Part shown: positions 55,301 through 64,000 of the stretch, piece after piece
Layout: each line of letters opens with the position of its first letter
Position numbering within the stretch: the first letter of the stretch is position 1
Made by a program: the position numbers and the translations under genes
Notes under the pieces: model-generated
Database searches by the model: none
Seen by the model: only the letters and a program-made list of their open reading frames with translations
What the model was told of the DNA's origin: nothing
From: Asterias rubens
Taxonomy: Eukaryota; Echinodermata; Asteroidea; Forcipulatida; Asteriidae
Assembly: GCF_902459465.1 (NCBI RefSeq)
Contig: NC_047062.1
Location: forward strand, 26,095,866-26,159,865
Length of the DNA stretch: 64,000 nucleotides
Direction of reading: 5' to 3'

Positions 55301-56041
55301 AAGAGAAGTCTTTCACCACTACCTTCTGTAAACCCTGTAAGTTATTTGTAAATCTGTGAACTTTTAATTTTTTTTCTATACCGAAAGGGTCCAATGGCTT
55401 TAAGGTGGTCTCCAAGGAGTTGGAGAGTGAGAGAAATCTTAACCGGTTTTCTTATAACTATGAGATTATTAATGGTTTATTTATTCCACAATATTTAAAA
55501 AAAGACACTGGCAGTTAAAAACTGAATTGCTGTCTTAAATTTACCTTTTTACAGTGAATACAATAAAAAGATAGATAAATATAATTCGACTATACAACAC
55601 AGAAAACATTAAGTTGCACAAATGACACAAGACCTCTAATATAATGAGATGATTCATAGCAACATTCTCATTATACAGCAAGAAGAGATCCAGAAGAACG
55701 TTTCCATGTACATCCCGGAGATCTCCAGCATCCTCAACAGCATCCCTCGCCAGATGTTACTTCTCCTCAAGACGAATGATCTGCTCCGCAGCATCGAATT
55801 CGCCCTACACAGTCAAAAGAGCGCCAGCTCCTTCATAAGCATGTCCAAGTGCTGCGTGCGTGCTCTGGGTGAGAATGAACGCAGGCAGTGCAATGGTTGG
55901 TTCTGTAGCTTGAAGGTAGGAATACGACAGCAGGCTCGGCTCTTAGCTATCAGTGTTTATGAGGTATACACGTGGCTTATCACAACAGCTGTGTATCGAT
56001 GGATATCAAGGAGGACACTGATGTCACAAATCATCTCGTGA
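46189..56041 (+). CDS. ADCK1: ADCK1, aarF-domain atypical kinase, 9 coding exons
   Basis: Coding exons are 46189-46371, 47176-47259, 48200-48403, 50098-50256, 51553-51711, 52488-52604, 53648-53794, 54408-54605 and 55679-56041. All junctions are phase 0 and the sum gives 537 residues, close to vertebrate ADCK1. The N terminus is basic with a hydrophobic segment (about 16-33), fitting mitochondrial targeting and a membrane anchor. UbiB-family signatures: F-I-K-A-G-Q (KxGQ motif), G-T-A-S-L-A-Q-V-H, V-A-V-K-V-Q-H-P (ATP lysine), E-L-D-F-L, F-V-H-C-D-P-H-P-G-N (catalytic loop) and L-L-D-H-G-L-Y-Q (metal-binding Asp). Family members act in mitochondria on lipid, quinone or membrane-shape processes; the ADCK1 substrate is unknown. 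Confidence 0.95.
47176..47259 (+). CDS. ADCK1: ADCK1 exon 2
   Basis: 84 nt from a ttatttgaacag acceptor to an AAG|GTACCA donor. It encodes A-A-F-V-A-L-D-Y-K then K-Y-T-E-V-K-S-K, the variable segment before the KxGQ region. Confidence 0.88.
48200..48403 (+). CDS. ADCK1: ADCK1 exon 3, KxGQ motif
   Basis: 204 nt encoding V-H-L-R-C-A-K-R-L, G-G-V-F-I-K-A-G-Q-H-V-G-A-L-D-Y-L-L-P and V-L-H-N-D-A-P. K-A-G-Q is the UbiB-family KxGQ signature that inhibits conventional kinase activity in relatives. The acceptor is ctcttacaag and the donor AAG|GTAAAC. Confidence 0.93.
49639..49994. mobile_element. MITE-A copy in ADCK1 intron 3
   Basis: TTAA-bounded, with ends ttaaagacactggtcactat and ccaacaatgtccagtgcctt taa. 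It has a central gagacttcagctgaagtctt palindrome. It is diverged from the 22557 copy but collinear. Confidence 0.82.
50098..50256 (+). CDS. ADCK1: ADCK1 exon 4, N-lobe
   Basis: 159 nt encoding P-V-G-T-A-S-L-A-Q-V-H-H-A and V-A-V-K-V-Q-H-P. It holds the alanine-rich nucleotide loop and the ATP-anchoring lysine. The acceptor is tttactgttcag and the donor GAT|GTAAGT. Confidence 0.95.
50634..50758. repeat. Two adjacent near-perfect palindromes
   Basis: The first has 32-bp perfect arms with a 2-nt loop (50634-50665 and 50668-50699; begins gtcaatgtgaccatgatgtg). The second is a 56-bp perfect palindrome with no loop (50703-50758; begins gtggttggctgcataggcgc). Only 3 bp separate them. They lie in ADCK1 intron 4. 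Confidence 0.93.
51055..51170 (-). mobile_element. tRNA-derived SINE head
   Basis: On the minus strand there is an A-box-like tggctaaagcgg and a B box gagttcaagtcc about 50 nt apart, with a Leu-like long variable region between. The acceptor stem does not pair, so it is not a tRNA gene. Confidence 0.6.
51175..51483. mobile_element. MITE-D, copy 1
   Basis: Inverted ends of about 65 bp: tgcgccacattttttaccgc, gtgaggcactctc and gtatcactttcgggg against their complements at 51405-51483. It lies just upstream of ADCK1 exon 5. Confidence 0.75.
51553..51711 (+). CDS. ADCK1: ADCK1 exon 5
   Basis: 159 nt encoding F-L-L-R-T-A-S-R-I-F-P-E-F-E and L-P-I-E-L-D-F-L-Q-E-G-R. It is squeezed between two related MITEs: one ends about 70 bp upstream and one begins within about 10 bp of the donor AAG|GTAACC. 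Confidence 0.92.
51718..51976. mobile_element. MITE-D, copy 2
   Basis: Same family as 51175-51483: atgcgccttatttttgaccg, cgagggcgct on the left and agcgccctcacacggtcaaa on the right. Its left end begins inside the exon 5 donor region of ADCK1, immediately after gtaacc. Confidence 0.75.
52488..52604 (+). CDS. ADCK1: ADCK1 exon 6
   Basis: 117 nt encoding I-P-K-V-H-W-D-L-S-S-T-R-V-L-T-M-E-Y-C-E-G-G-R-V, the hinge region (M-E-Y). The acceptor is cactcattaag and the donor AAG|GTAAGT. Confidence 0.92.
52605..53647. other. ADCK1 intron 6, repeat fragments
   Basis: It contains a cgactact-rich block (about 52620-52810; compare 15255-15830 and 53915-54010). A MITE right end (ccaattatgtaatgatccc, TTAA at 52919) is directly followed by another TTAA-starting element. 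A repeat tail (gcgctatataagaagcc followed by an ATT run) at about 53280-53360 looks like a SINE 3' end. Confidence 0.5.
53648..53794 (+). CDS. ADCK1: ADCK1 exon 7, catalytic loop
   Basis: 147 nt encoding L-G-K-M-Y-S-E-M-I-F, F-V-H-C-D-P-H-P-G-N-V-L-V and I-V-L-L-D-H-G-L-Y-Q. Both catalytic-loop and metal-binding aspartates are intact. The donor is CAG|GTGAGA. Confidence 0.96.
54017..54300. mobile_element. MITE-A piece split by a second element
   Basis: MITE-A wording (cttgcaacttcgctgaccaa, gttgggatgcaccaaggg) runs to gtgtccag. It is interrupted by an inverted-repeat element of about 135 bp starting gatttcacaaaactctt and ending aactctttgtgaaatc, then resumes towards gcgcctttaa. It lies in ADCK1 intron 7. 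Confidence 0.6.
54408..54605 (+). CDS. ADCK1: ADCK1 exon 8
   Basis: 198 nt encoding D-L-T-D-E-F-R, Y-A-N-F-W-Q-S-I, L-G-A-G-D-M-Y-G-L-F-A-C-M-L-T-A-R-S-W-D. The acceptor is ctctgttctag and the donor GAG|GTACAA. Confidence 0.94.
54765..54900 (+). mobile_element. tRNA-derived SINE head
   Basis: B box gggtttgagtcccgg followed by tcgtgacacttttgtcctta and gccacttaaccc, the usual continuation of a tRNA-derived SINE common in marine animals. It lies in ADCK1 intron 8. Confidence 0.6.
55030..55403. mobile_element. MITE-C, complete
   Basis: TTAA at both ends, with inverted ends ttaaagccattggacccttt and its complement. The central hairpin is attctcgctatcgagaat. The second member is at 62234-62607. 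It lies in ADCK1 intron 8. Confidence 0.88.
55679..56041 (+). CDS. ADCK1: ADCK1 exon 9, C terminus and stop
   Basis: 363 nt including the TGA. It encodes I-P-R-Q-M-L-L-L-L-K-T-N-D-L-L-R-S-I-E, A-S-S-F-I-S-M-S-K-C-C-V-R-A-L and a final amphipathic stretch. The acceptor is cattatacag. A possible internal donor (AAG|GTAGGA near 55915) is not needed, since reading on gives a C terminus of the expected length. Confidence 0.92.
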   Translation, partial: QEEIQKNVSMYIPEISSILNSIPRQMLLLLKTNDLLRSIEFALHSQKSASSFISMSKCCVRALGENERRQCNGWFCSLKVGIRQQARLLAISVYEVYTWLITTAVYRWISRRTLMSQIIS

Positions 56042-56077
56042 GAGTCGATAGGTTGGAGTCGAGATTTGTTGCTCTTC

Positions 56078-56083
56078 AATAAA
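56078..56083 (+). promoter_or_regulatory. ADCK1: ADCK1 polyadenylation signal
   Basis: AATAAA 37 bp after the stop codon, in cttcaataaagctgtg. It is the first such hexamer downstream, so the 3' UTR may be very short. Confidence 0.6.
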
Positions 56084-57072
56084 GCTGTGCAGAATTACTA
56101 CAAATCTTTCAACGTCAATGCCACTGAGAACTGTATGTATTGAGGCATTATTGAGGTAGCCATACACATTTGGTTTGTGAAAATACCATGTTAATTCTAG
56201 TCAATAATATCATGGCATTACGATCCTTTCTACTTTAATAGTCTGATTTGTAATTCGTTTGCCCTTGGAAAAATTTAGAAAAAGTTCTGACTAAATAGAT
56301 CATCTATTAAAGTCTGCACCATATGAACATGTAGTTCAGCCCTTGAGCTCCAAATCGTTTTCCTGCTTTTTTTCAATGAGCAAATATCATGCCTGATTAT
56401 CGCATGGTGTTACCGCAAACCAAATGTGGACTGGGCAATCCTGACAGCAAAAGATAATCAATAGTCAAGTGGCAGGCAGACTCTGTGCACCTTATGAATT
56501 GACCCTTCCCATGAAATATGTCAATTACATTCACGCATAGGTACAGACCCTACTGGTTGGCAAATGCCATATGGTTGCGCACCAAGCAGACGCGCTATCT
56601 CATCTGCCTCATGCAGCCATTAACCGTGTACAAAACAGCAGGATGTTCCCTCATTTTGCCAAACAAAATGTAGTGTGCACGCGTTATGTGCAGTTTACAT
56701 AGTTTCATGGGAACGGTCTATTGTTGCATCATGTAACCATCATAAGAAGTGAAACAATGATGAAAAATGGCAAGGTACGCGCGACGCACAGGATGGGCAG
56801 ATGAGCTACCTTCTTTTAATCTCTATCAGGGGGCTCACTTCTCAAAGAGTTCATTTGCATAAGGACAAAGAAATTAGTGTCGGCAGGTCAGTAATTTTAA
56901 ACATTTTGTTTTTACTTTATATTTTTTATTGTGTACTTGGATGAACTGGGCCTAATTTTATAGAGCTGCGAGTCCAAGCTGCCTTAATAATAATAAGGGG
57001 TGGGTTTTGTAATAGAGGAGATGTAAGCAAAGTTAATCAGGCTCTAGGCTGCAAAAAGAAGAGGTATGACAA
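56084..57072. other. Intergenic, no gene recognised
   Basis: No ORF or structured repeat that I can support. A few gcgc-containing stretches near 56560-56800 look like old repeat fragments. Confidence 0.5.
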
Positions 57073-57847
57073 TTAAAGGCAGTGGACACTATTTGTAATT
57101 ACTCAAAATAATTATTAGCATTAAAGGAACACGTTGCCTTGGATCGGACAAGTTGGTCTATTAAAAGTGTTTGAAACCGTTTGTTATGAAATGCATATGG
57201 TTATAAAGATATTTTAAAAGTAGAATATAATGATCCACACAAGTATCACTCGAAATTTCGTGGTTTTCCTTTTACGTCACGAAGTATCACGGTTGGCCAT
57301 TTATTTGAGTAAAAAAAATTGACTTCCATAAATGGCCAAACGTGTTAGTCGACAGGGTAAAAAGAAAACCACGCAATTTCGAGGCATATTGTGTAGATTA
57401 TTGTATTCTACTTTTACAATATCTTTCTAACCATACATTTCTAAAAATATGCATTTTACAACAAACTGCTTTTCAAAGACCAACTCGACCGATCCAAGGC
57501 AACGTGTTCCTTTAAACCTAACTTGGTGACAGTAATGGGGAGAGGTTGATAGTATAAAACATTGTGAGAAATGGCTCACTCTGAAGTAACGTAGTTTACA
57601 AGAAAGAAGTAATTTCCCACGAATTTGATTTGAGACCTCAGATTTAGAACTAGAGGTCTCGAAATCAAGCATCTGAAAGTACACAACTTAGTGTGCCAAG
57701 GTAGTTTTTTCTTTCATTATTATCTTGCAACTTCAACGACCGATTGAACTCAAATTTTCACAGGTTTGTTATTTTATGCATATGTGGAGATACACCAACT
57801 GTGAAGACTAGTCTTTGACACTTACCAATAGTGTCCACTGTCTTTAA
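57073..57847. mobile_element. MITE-A interrupted by MITE-B
   Basis: The outer MITE-A starts TTAAAGGCAGTGGACACTAT (57073) and ends gtgtccactgtctttaa (57847). After gcat/attattagca it is interrupted by a full MITE-B (57121-57515). The flanks of the inner element read gca-TTAA and TTAA-acctaacttgg. Rejoining them with one TTAA restores MITE-A. Confidence 0.9.
57121..57515. mobile_element. MITE-B nested in MITE-A
   Basis: Complete copy bounded by TTAA 57121-57124 and 57512-57515, with ends aggaacacgttgccttgg and its complement. It is the best evidence in the window that the family duplicates TTAA. Confidence 0.9.
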
Positions 57848-58765
57848 GGTGCTATTTATGTTGCATGTTTGTCACTTTTCCCATTTTTTTTTATTTTTTG
57901 CAAAAAATGTTACATTATGCTTCCAATCACAGTATTGGTAACTAAATGGTATTTTGGCCGGTAACCTTTTCTCTTAACCACGAGTTTTCCTGCTTAAAAA
58001 GTTGTGCTTACATGCTTTATGAAGTTGGGCCAAGTATTATTCTAAGAGGAATTCTTTTTCTGGGAACTTTTATTTTATTGACCATTTTATTGGGTGGGTC
58101 ATACTTGTAAGGGTTAGTTACATTGCAAAAAGTCTAGTTGAGGGATTGAGTTATTTTTTAATTTGTGGGTCAGTGTGATGCTATGTCAAGTCACAAACTA
58201 TTGTTTTAGTTTGTTTTAACAGTATTTTTGACATATTGACTTAAATATTGATATTATTTAATGTAAAGTTCTAATTTTACTTGATGTTTTTATACAATGC
58301 TTTCCTTTGCAAAGCTATCGTGTTTGACATGGTGTAACCGTGTATAGATATTTTATTAAAGAAATAATTAAATAGATAATTAAATCCCAACTGATAGTAT
58401 CCTATAAAAACAATGGATTCTGACAAAATGTTTAATACTTTGGACTTGCCCTCTAGGAAAGGATAAGATTGTGTTTATTTGATCTTGCCATTTTCGCAGG
58501 CAGAAGTGGTTGAGAGCCTGCATATCCTACCAGTGTATCTGCAGGGAATGATTAGTTGATTTCAAAGACATGTACAATATAAGTAATACCAAACAAACCT
58601 GGAACACCAATTTTTCTGGTCAAATCTTCCCATCAAAATCTACAGGGTTTTAAAACTTGAAGTTGAAAAACATTGACCTGTGGTGAGTTAGAATTGCAGC
58701 CTATCTCTTGGTGATGATCAGAGCAGGCTGATTGGAAATTATATCACATGAGGCAATCAAGGTTA
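57848..58765. other. Intergenic AT-rich, no gene
   Basis: AT-rich sequence with no supported ORF or repeat structure. Confidence 0.5.
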
Positions 58766-59655
58766 TCTCAGATCATGGCAATCTCGAATCAACTTAATCT
58801 AAGATCCTGGCAGTGATCTCAGATCCAGGCAATGATCTCAGATCCAGGCAATGATCTTAGATCTAGACAAGGTTCATAGGTCATGTCAATGATCTCAGAT
58901 CCAGGCAATGGGTTCAGATCTAGACAATGATCTCAGATCCAGGCTATGATCTCAGATTTAGACAATGATCTCAGATTCAGACAATGATCTCAGATCTAGA
59001 CAATGATCTCAGATCTAGACATGATCTCAGATCAAGGCAATGAGTTCAGATCTAGGCAATGATCTCAGATCCAGGCAATGATCTCTGATCTAGACATGAT
59101 CTCAGATCTAGGCAATGATCTCAGATCTAAACAATGATCTCAGATCCAGACGATGATATTAGATCCAGGCAATGATCTCAGATCCAGGCAATGATCTCAG
59201 ATCCAGGCAATGATCTCTGATCAAGACATGATCTCAGATCTAGGCAATGATCTCAGATCTAAACAATGATCTCAGATCCAGACGATGATCTCAGATCCAG
59301 GCAATGATCTCAGATCCAGACGATGATCTCAGAACTAGACAATGTTCATAGGTCCTGGCAATGATCTCGGATCCAGGCAATGAGTTCAGATTCAGGCAAT
59401 GATCTCAGATCTGAGCAATGATCTCAGATCCAGGCAATGATCTCAGATCTAGGCAATGATCTCAGATCTAGGCAATAATCGCAGATCTAGACAATGTTCA
59501 TAGGTCCTGGTAATTATCTCAGATCCAGGCAATGATCTCAGATCTAGGCAATGATCTAAGATCCTGGCACTGATTTCAGATCAAGACAATGATCTTAGAT
59601 CTAGACAATGATCTCAGATCAAGACAAAGATCTCGGATTCTGGCAGTCTCAAATC
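58766..59655. repeat. 19-bp GATC-rich satellite, about 45 copies
   Basis: The unit is gatctcagatccaggcaat with variants tctagac, tctaggc and gttcata. Each unit contains two GATC sites or one-base variants. A longer period is visible, since blocks with gttcataggtcctgg recur near 58870, 59343 and 59498. No coding content. Confidence 0.93.
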
Positions 59656-60550
59656 CAGATATGTATCATTTATTTTAAATCATAATGCAATTGTTGTCCA
59701 CGCGGTTTTACTATTTTGCAATTTGGTGATTTAAAAAATATTTTATAAATACATGTATTATCCAATCGTTGGTATTTTTATTGTGAAAATATAAATACTA
59801 CGATTTCACCAAAGACTCATAAATAAATTTGTGTTCAGAGTATTCTTGTGTATTTATAAAGCTGTGTTTATAGAGCTACATTATATATTTATGAATTAAA
59901 CTGTGAATGGTTTTAACAACAATGGTATTAAATAACTTTGTTTAAATCTATTTCTACGCGTGTTCACAGTAAAAACAAGTGAAGGAAATGGGATGACGGT
60001 GTCGTTAGTATAACCTTTATATTTTTTACTTCACTCCGGGTTGACCCAACGGTCGTTATGAGGTCCTTAAAACCCCTAAGAGCGTGGTAGCTTCTCAATT
60101 TATCCCGACGCTTGGCAGTACCAATATTTATATCCACACAATCCAAGATATGGTACCATTTTGTTCATTTCCCAAAAATTTGCAAGAAATGACCTCCTAA
60201 AAAGCCCAGCTGTTGTCTATGATATGATCATGTGACCCCTTTCTTCTTTGTTTAATTAATTACAGACTGCACACAGCTTATCAGGAGAGGGTTAGACGTT
60301 GGTATGTCTGTATTTGACATGGGATAGTATAACGTGCTTTTAGTACATGAGTGAGAATAATAATATGCCCTCAGAAAAAAAAAACTACTCGAGACCTGAC
60401 CCCCCCCTCCCCCTGACATATGTGACACGTGTAGTCTAGGATATCAATGAATATGACTCCCCAGGTCATTACACTTTGGATAAATCGCTTGATCAGAACA
60501 TTGGACGATAAACGAACGAACAAAACCAAACGAGGAAAAAAAATGAAAGC
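59656..60550. other. Intergenic, no gene
   Basis: AT-rich, with a C-rich patch (about 60400-60412). I see nothing else supportable. Confidence 0.5.
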
Positions 60551-60641
60551 TCCTTCGAGCCGGATTTGAACCAGCGACCTATGGATTTCAAGTCTGGTTT
60601 CTTACTACAGTCCACCGCTCTACCAACTGAGCTATCGAAGG
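60551..60641 (-). tRNA. tRNA-Tyr (GTA) with 18-nt intron
   Basis: The minus strand reads CCTTCGATAGCTCAGTTGGT then AGAGCGGTGGACTGTAG, an 18-nt intron, then ATCCATAGGTCGCTGGTTCA and AATCCGGCTCGAAGGA. The acceptor stem CCTTCGA/TCGAAGG is perfect with discriminator A. The D, anticodon (GTGGA/TCCAT, one G-U) and T (GCTGG/CCGGC, one G-U) stems pair. The anticodon GTA is followed by G37, and the intron (60604-60587) sits at the canonical 37/38 position expected for eukaryotic tRNA-Tyr. The mature length is 73 nt. The A box (TAGCTCAGTTGG) and B box (GGTTCAAATCC) are intact, and the oligo-T terminator expected downstream is tttcattttttt, just past 60551. Confidence 0.96.
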
Positions 60642-61328
60642 TTCATCCTTTATCCTTGTTATCTTTGACATAAGCTGTTAGTTTTCAATATGTTGCGCAA
60701 CCGTGGCCTATATGAAGGTGGACTTTCACCCTTTCAAAAAGAAGATATCAAATAAACCAGAATCAGTTATCTGCAAAATATTGTAACAAATTCCAAACAT
60801 ACACACAGGAAAGTGCAATGAATTTATTATTAAGCCAGTGGGAAGTTTGTTTGGCCCTACAGTTAATATCATTTTATAGTCTCCGTAACTTAAGGCCTGA
60901 ATGAAATTTCAGCAAAGGTATAAATTAAAACAGAATAGAAAGAATACAATAGCAAGGCCGACCAGTTTCACTGTTTTTGAATTGTTCTTTATTTGTGTGA
61001 CTTTTACAACCAATAAACATGATTAGAAGTTGTGTAAATACATAGGCCCCTATATGCCCAGTGACAACTTTATGTACCGCAAAAAAAATTACCTGAACTC
61101 TATCACGACAAAGGGTGGGGTACATTGCTTTTAACCAAATTTTACAGCTAGGTCAATTACTACACATGGTGTGTGTTTTCCTAAAAATTATCTATGTGTC
61201 ATAATCATTAAAAAAAAAAAGAAGACAAAAAATTAAACTATTACCTTGACAACTGTTTATTTTAACCCCGGTATTATGTTGTTGTTGTTTTTTTTTTTTC
61301 ATTTATTTTATACTTTTATAATCTTAAG

Positions 61329-61705
61329 TTAAAGGAACTGGACACTATTTGTAACTACTCAAAATAATTGTTGGTTAACAAACTTATTTGGTAACGAGCA
61401 ACGGAGAGCTGTTGATAGTATAAAACATTGTGAGAAATGCCTCCCTCTGAAGTAACGTAGTTTTTGAGAAAGCATTATATTCTCACTGTAATAATATTTG
61501 AATTTGAATTCGAGACCTCAGCTGAGGTATCAAATTCAAACATCTGAAAGCACACAACTTCGTGTGACAAGGCTGGTTTTTCTTTCATTATTCTCTCGCA
61601 ACTTCGATGACCAATTGAGTTCAAATTTTCACGGGTTTGTTATTTTTGCATATGTTGAGATACACCAAGTGAGAAGACTGGTCTTTGACAATTCCAGTGC
61701 CTTAA
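61329..61705. mobile_element. MITE-A copy
   Basis: TTAA at both ends. It contains gaactggacactatttgtaa, gttgatagtataaaacattg, a central gagacctcagctgaggt palindrome, and caattccagtgcc at the right end (part of the right terminus is deleted). Confidence 0.82.
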
Positions 61706-62233
61706 TACAAATTATTGATAAAATTCACAAAAAGATATTTTGAAGTATAAAAAGCACTTATGATAAGTTAAATGGCTGCCAAAATTTACAACCGTTGTTG
61801 ATTCAGTTGAACGTGAGAAGCATACATTGAGAATCATTGTGTCCGTATTTCTAAGCCAGAAACTACTAATTTAATATGGCTGTCAGAATGTAAAGCCGTA
61901 TTGAATTGTATTTTGTTCATAGTTGGGAAATGGGTCACTCTGTGCAACCAAAATGTAATAATTTAAAAAAAGAAGTGCAGCTGGCATGTGGAATCTATTC
62001 TTTCCGGTAAAATAACAAGTACAAGCCCTCGCATCCAAAACATGACAACGGTCTTTCATCCCAAATGAGTCCATTGTCGTCTACAGACGTAAAAGCTTTC
62101 ATGTGAAGGTTTAAGAAGGGTTGATTTACTTTTTTGAACGATTTGTGTATGCATTTGTTTAATTTTGTTACATTTAAAAAAAAATTGTTTGGGGGGTGGT
62201 GTTTCCTGTGATATTTTAAGTTTATTTGTTTGC

Positions 62234-62607
62234 TTAAAGCCATTGGACACTTTCGGTAAACAGTATTGTCCAAGGCCCACACTTCGTGTATCACAACTTA
62301 CATATAAAATAACAAACCTGTGAACACTATTAGGCTCAATTGGTCATCAGAGTCGGGAGAAAATAACGGGAAACCCACCCTTGTTTCCGCACGTTTCGCC
62401 GTGTCATGACATGTGTTTTAAATAAATCCGTAATTCTCGATATCGAGAATTGATATTGTTTTAATGTTTTCTCAAAAAGTAAAGTATTTCATGGAATAAT
62501 ATTTCAAGAGAAGTCTTTCACCATTACCTTCTGTACACACTGTAAGTTATTTGTAAATCTGTGAACCTTAAAATAAATTATGTTCCGAAAGTGTCCAAAG
62601 GCTTTAA
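62234..62607. mobile_element. MITE-C, second copy
   Basis: Same family as 55030-55403. The ends are ttaaagccattggacacttt and gaaagtgtccaaaggctttaa-type, with the central attctcgatatcgagaat hairpin. Its right TTAA is shared with the next element. Confidence 0.88.
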
Positions 62608-62902
62608 AGGATAGAATTGGTAAGAAACAAAAATCGTGAAGATAACAGATTTACATAAAACTTACACGGTCTAATGGTAATGATAGTTGAAAACATCCCA
62701 TGAAATATTTCTGTCTGAAATGTCATATTTGATGAGAAATAAATAATCTAACTTCGCGTTTGGGGTTTATCGCTCAGTGAGCGTTTAAAAAAAAAACTTC
62801 CACAGGTTTGTCAGTTAATGTACAATGGTGGATTACATAAAGTGTTTACACTGCCAACAACTATTTGTTTGAGCAAAAACCAATTCTGTCATGTTCCTTT
62901 AA
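62604..62902. mobile_element. MITE-E, TTAA-bounded
   Basis: Left end TTAA-AGGATAGAATTGGT and right end accaattctgtcatgttcct-TTAA, imperfect inverted repeats. A right-end relative lies at about 52861-52922. It shares TTAA 62604-62607 with MITE-C and TTAA 62899-62902 with MITE-B. Confidence 0.7.
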
Positions 62903-63229
62903 AGTAACACGTTGCCTTGGATCGGACGAGTTGGTCTATTAAAAGCGTTTGAAACCGTTTGTTATAAAATGCATATGGTTAGAAAGATGTTTTATAAGTA
63001 GAATATACTGATCCACACAAGTATCACTCAAAATTGCACGGTTTTCCTTCAAAATGTTGTGTAAGTCGACGAGGTAAAAAGAAATCCACGCAATTTCGAG
63101 TCATATTTGTGAAGATCATTGTATTATACTTTTACAATATCTTTCTAACCATATGCATATTATAACAAACGGTTACAGAACGCTTTTCAAAGACCAACTC
63201 GACCGATCCAAGGCAACGTGTTCCTTTAA
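62899..63229. mobile_element. MITE-B copy with internal deletion
   Basis: TTAA at both ends, with terminal repeats around cacgttgccttggatcgg. It is about 50 bp shorter than other copies because the ggccatttatgggag central hairpin is missing. Confidence 0.85.
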
Positions 63230-64000
63230 GCGCACAGGTACGATCATGAGTACATTTTATTTTACATACAAAGACACGTACAATAAATATTGAGTCACTC
63301 TTGCATTCGACTAACTCAAGCACTTAGTTACTATTCATCATTGAAACAACGATTAATTGATATACAACGAGCATAGGCGATAACTGCTACATCAGTGGTT
63401 TTCAGTGATTTTGCCTGTGCACGAATTAACTAAGTTTGATAACTACAACCTCTTTCCCATACGTCTCTATCTCTCTCTTTTACATAAATATATGTGTCCG
63501 ACCTTGTTCCTCAAACAGGAAGTTTTATCATGAAACAATGTTTTTGCTTGTTCTCAACCATTTTACAATCTTACGGCGCTCTATACAGAATACAGCGCTC
63601 CATAATCAACAACAGAACCAAAACAAAAGAAAAGAAAAGAATACTTTGATACAGAGAGATCATAAGCATACGGGATGAATTAAGTTTTGAGTTGGCACTT
63701 GAAGGTCGTAGATGCAACTCCCATAAAAAGCACTCAGCAACTTTTCCACAATGAGGTGTCCTCAAGCCTTCCTTTACGATGCGCGGAACAGTCGGCAAGG
63801 TGACATCAGTAGGTGAGCAAAAGCCCCATGCATCCTTCAGACCCATCAGCTTTGTCTCAAGAGCTTTATTCTGTACTAGGTTCTTTAGATCTCTTTTATG
63901 CCCCTGTGCCTGTTTATCTCCTGCCTGTCAGCTAGACGTTTTAGAGGAATTATCAGTTACTACCTAAGTCAGCTCCAATGAGTTATAACCTTGTTTTATA
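63230..64000. other. Right edge, no gene recognised
   Basis: The minus-strand ORF 63571-63846 has no known motif and may be a repeat fragment. I see nothing else. Confidence 0.4.

Overview
The window is nuclear DNA from an animal. Genes are split by small exons with consensus GT-AG introns, and transposon debris is dense. A tandem pair of secreted proteins with SRCR and discoidin domains, together with the TTAA-flanked MITE families, points to a marine invertebrate deuterostome. I favour an echinoderm, probably a sea star. That assignment is inference from gene content and from memory of similar repeats; no search was run.

Left two thirds (about 0-43.8 kb): two paralogous genes lie head to tail on the minus strand, gene B (24981-41744) upstream of gene A (3122-21000). 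I rebuilt each from eight coding exons whose junction phases all agree: leader exon, short linker exon, three exons forming one F5/8 type C (discoidin) domain, two exons each holding one SRCR domain, and a C-terminal exon. Every junction is phase 1 except one phase-0 junction inside the discoidin domain. The intron after exon 3 starts with GC instead of GT in both copies. Gene A reads through to a 481-residue protein. Gene B meets a stop soon after its second SRCR domain because its last exon is frame-shifted relative to A. The 5' flanks are also duplicated, in four copies, and a possible third leader exon sits at 60-114.

The introns of A and B were invaded independently, so the paralogue gives an empty-site comparison. 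Gene A intron 4 holds a 2.9-kb PIF/Harbinger-like element built round a 51-bp tandem repeat. Gene A intron 3 holds about 3.8 kb of repeat arrays absent from B. Gene B intron 1 holds a near full-length L1/Tx1-like LINE with a long intact-looking ORF2 that lacks a piece of the RT domain and has a frame-broken ORF1. Gene B intron 3 holds a frame-broken THAP domain. Gene B intron 6 holds a 61-bp satellite of about 24 copies with higher-order structure.

Right third (43.8-64 kb): a LINE-derived PD-(D/E)XK-like endonuclease fragment (43815-44265) is followed by a complete plus-strand ADCK1 orthologue (46189-56041, nine coding exons, 537 residues), an atypical UbiB/ABC1-family kinase. Its introns carry SINEs, MITEs, nested insertions and two adjacent perfect palindromes. 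Downstream are a 19-bp GATC-rich satellite (58.8-59.7 kb), an intron-containing tRNA-Tyr gene (60551-60641, minus) and a chain of three different TTAA MITEs joined end to end (62234-63229).
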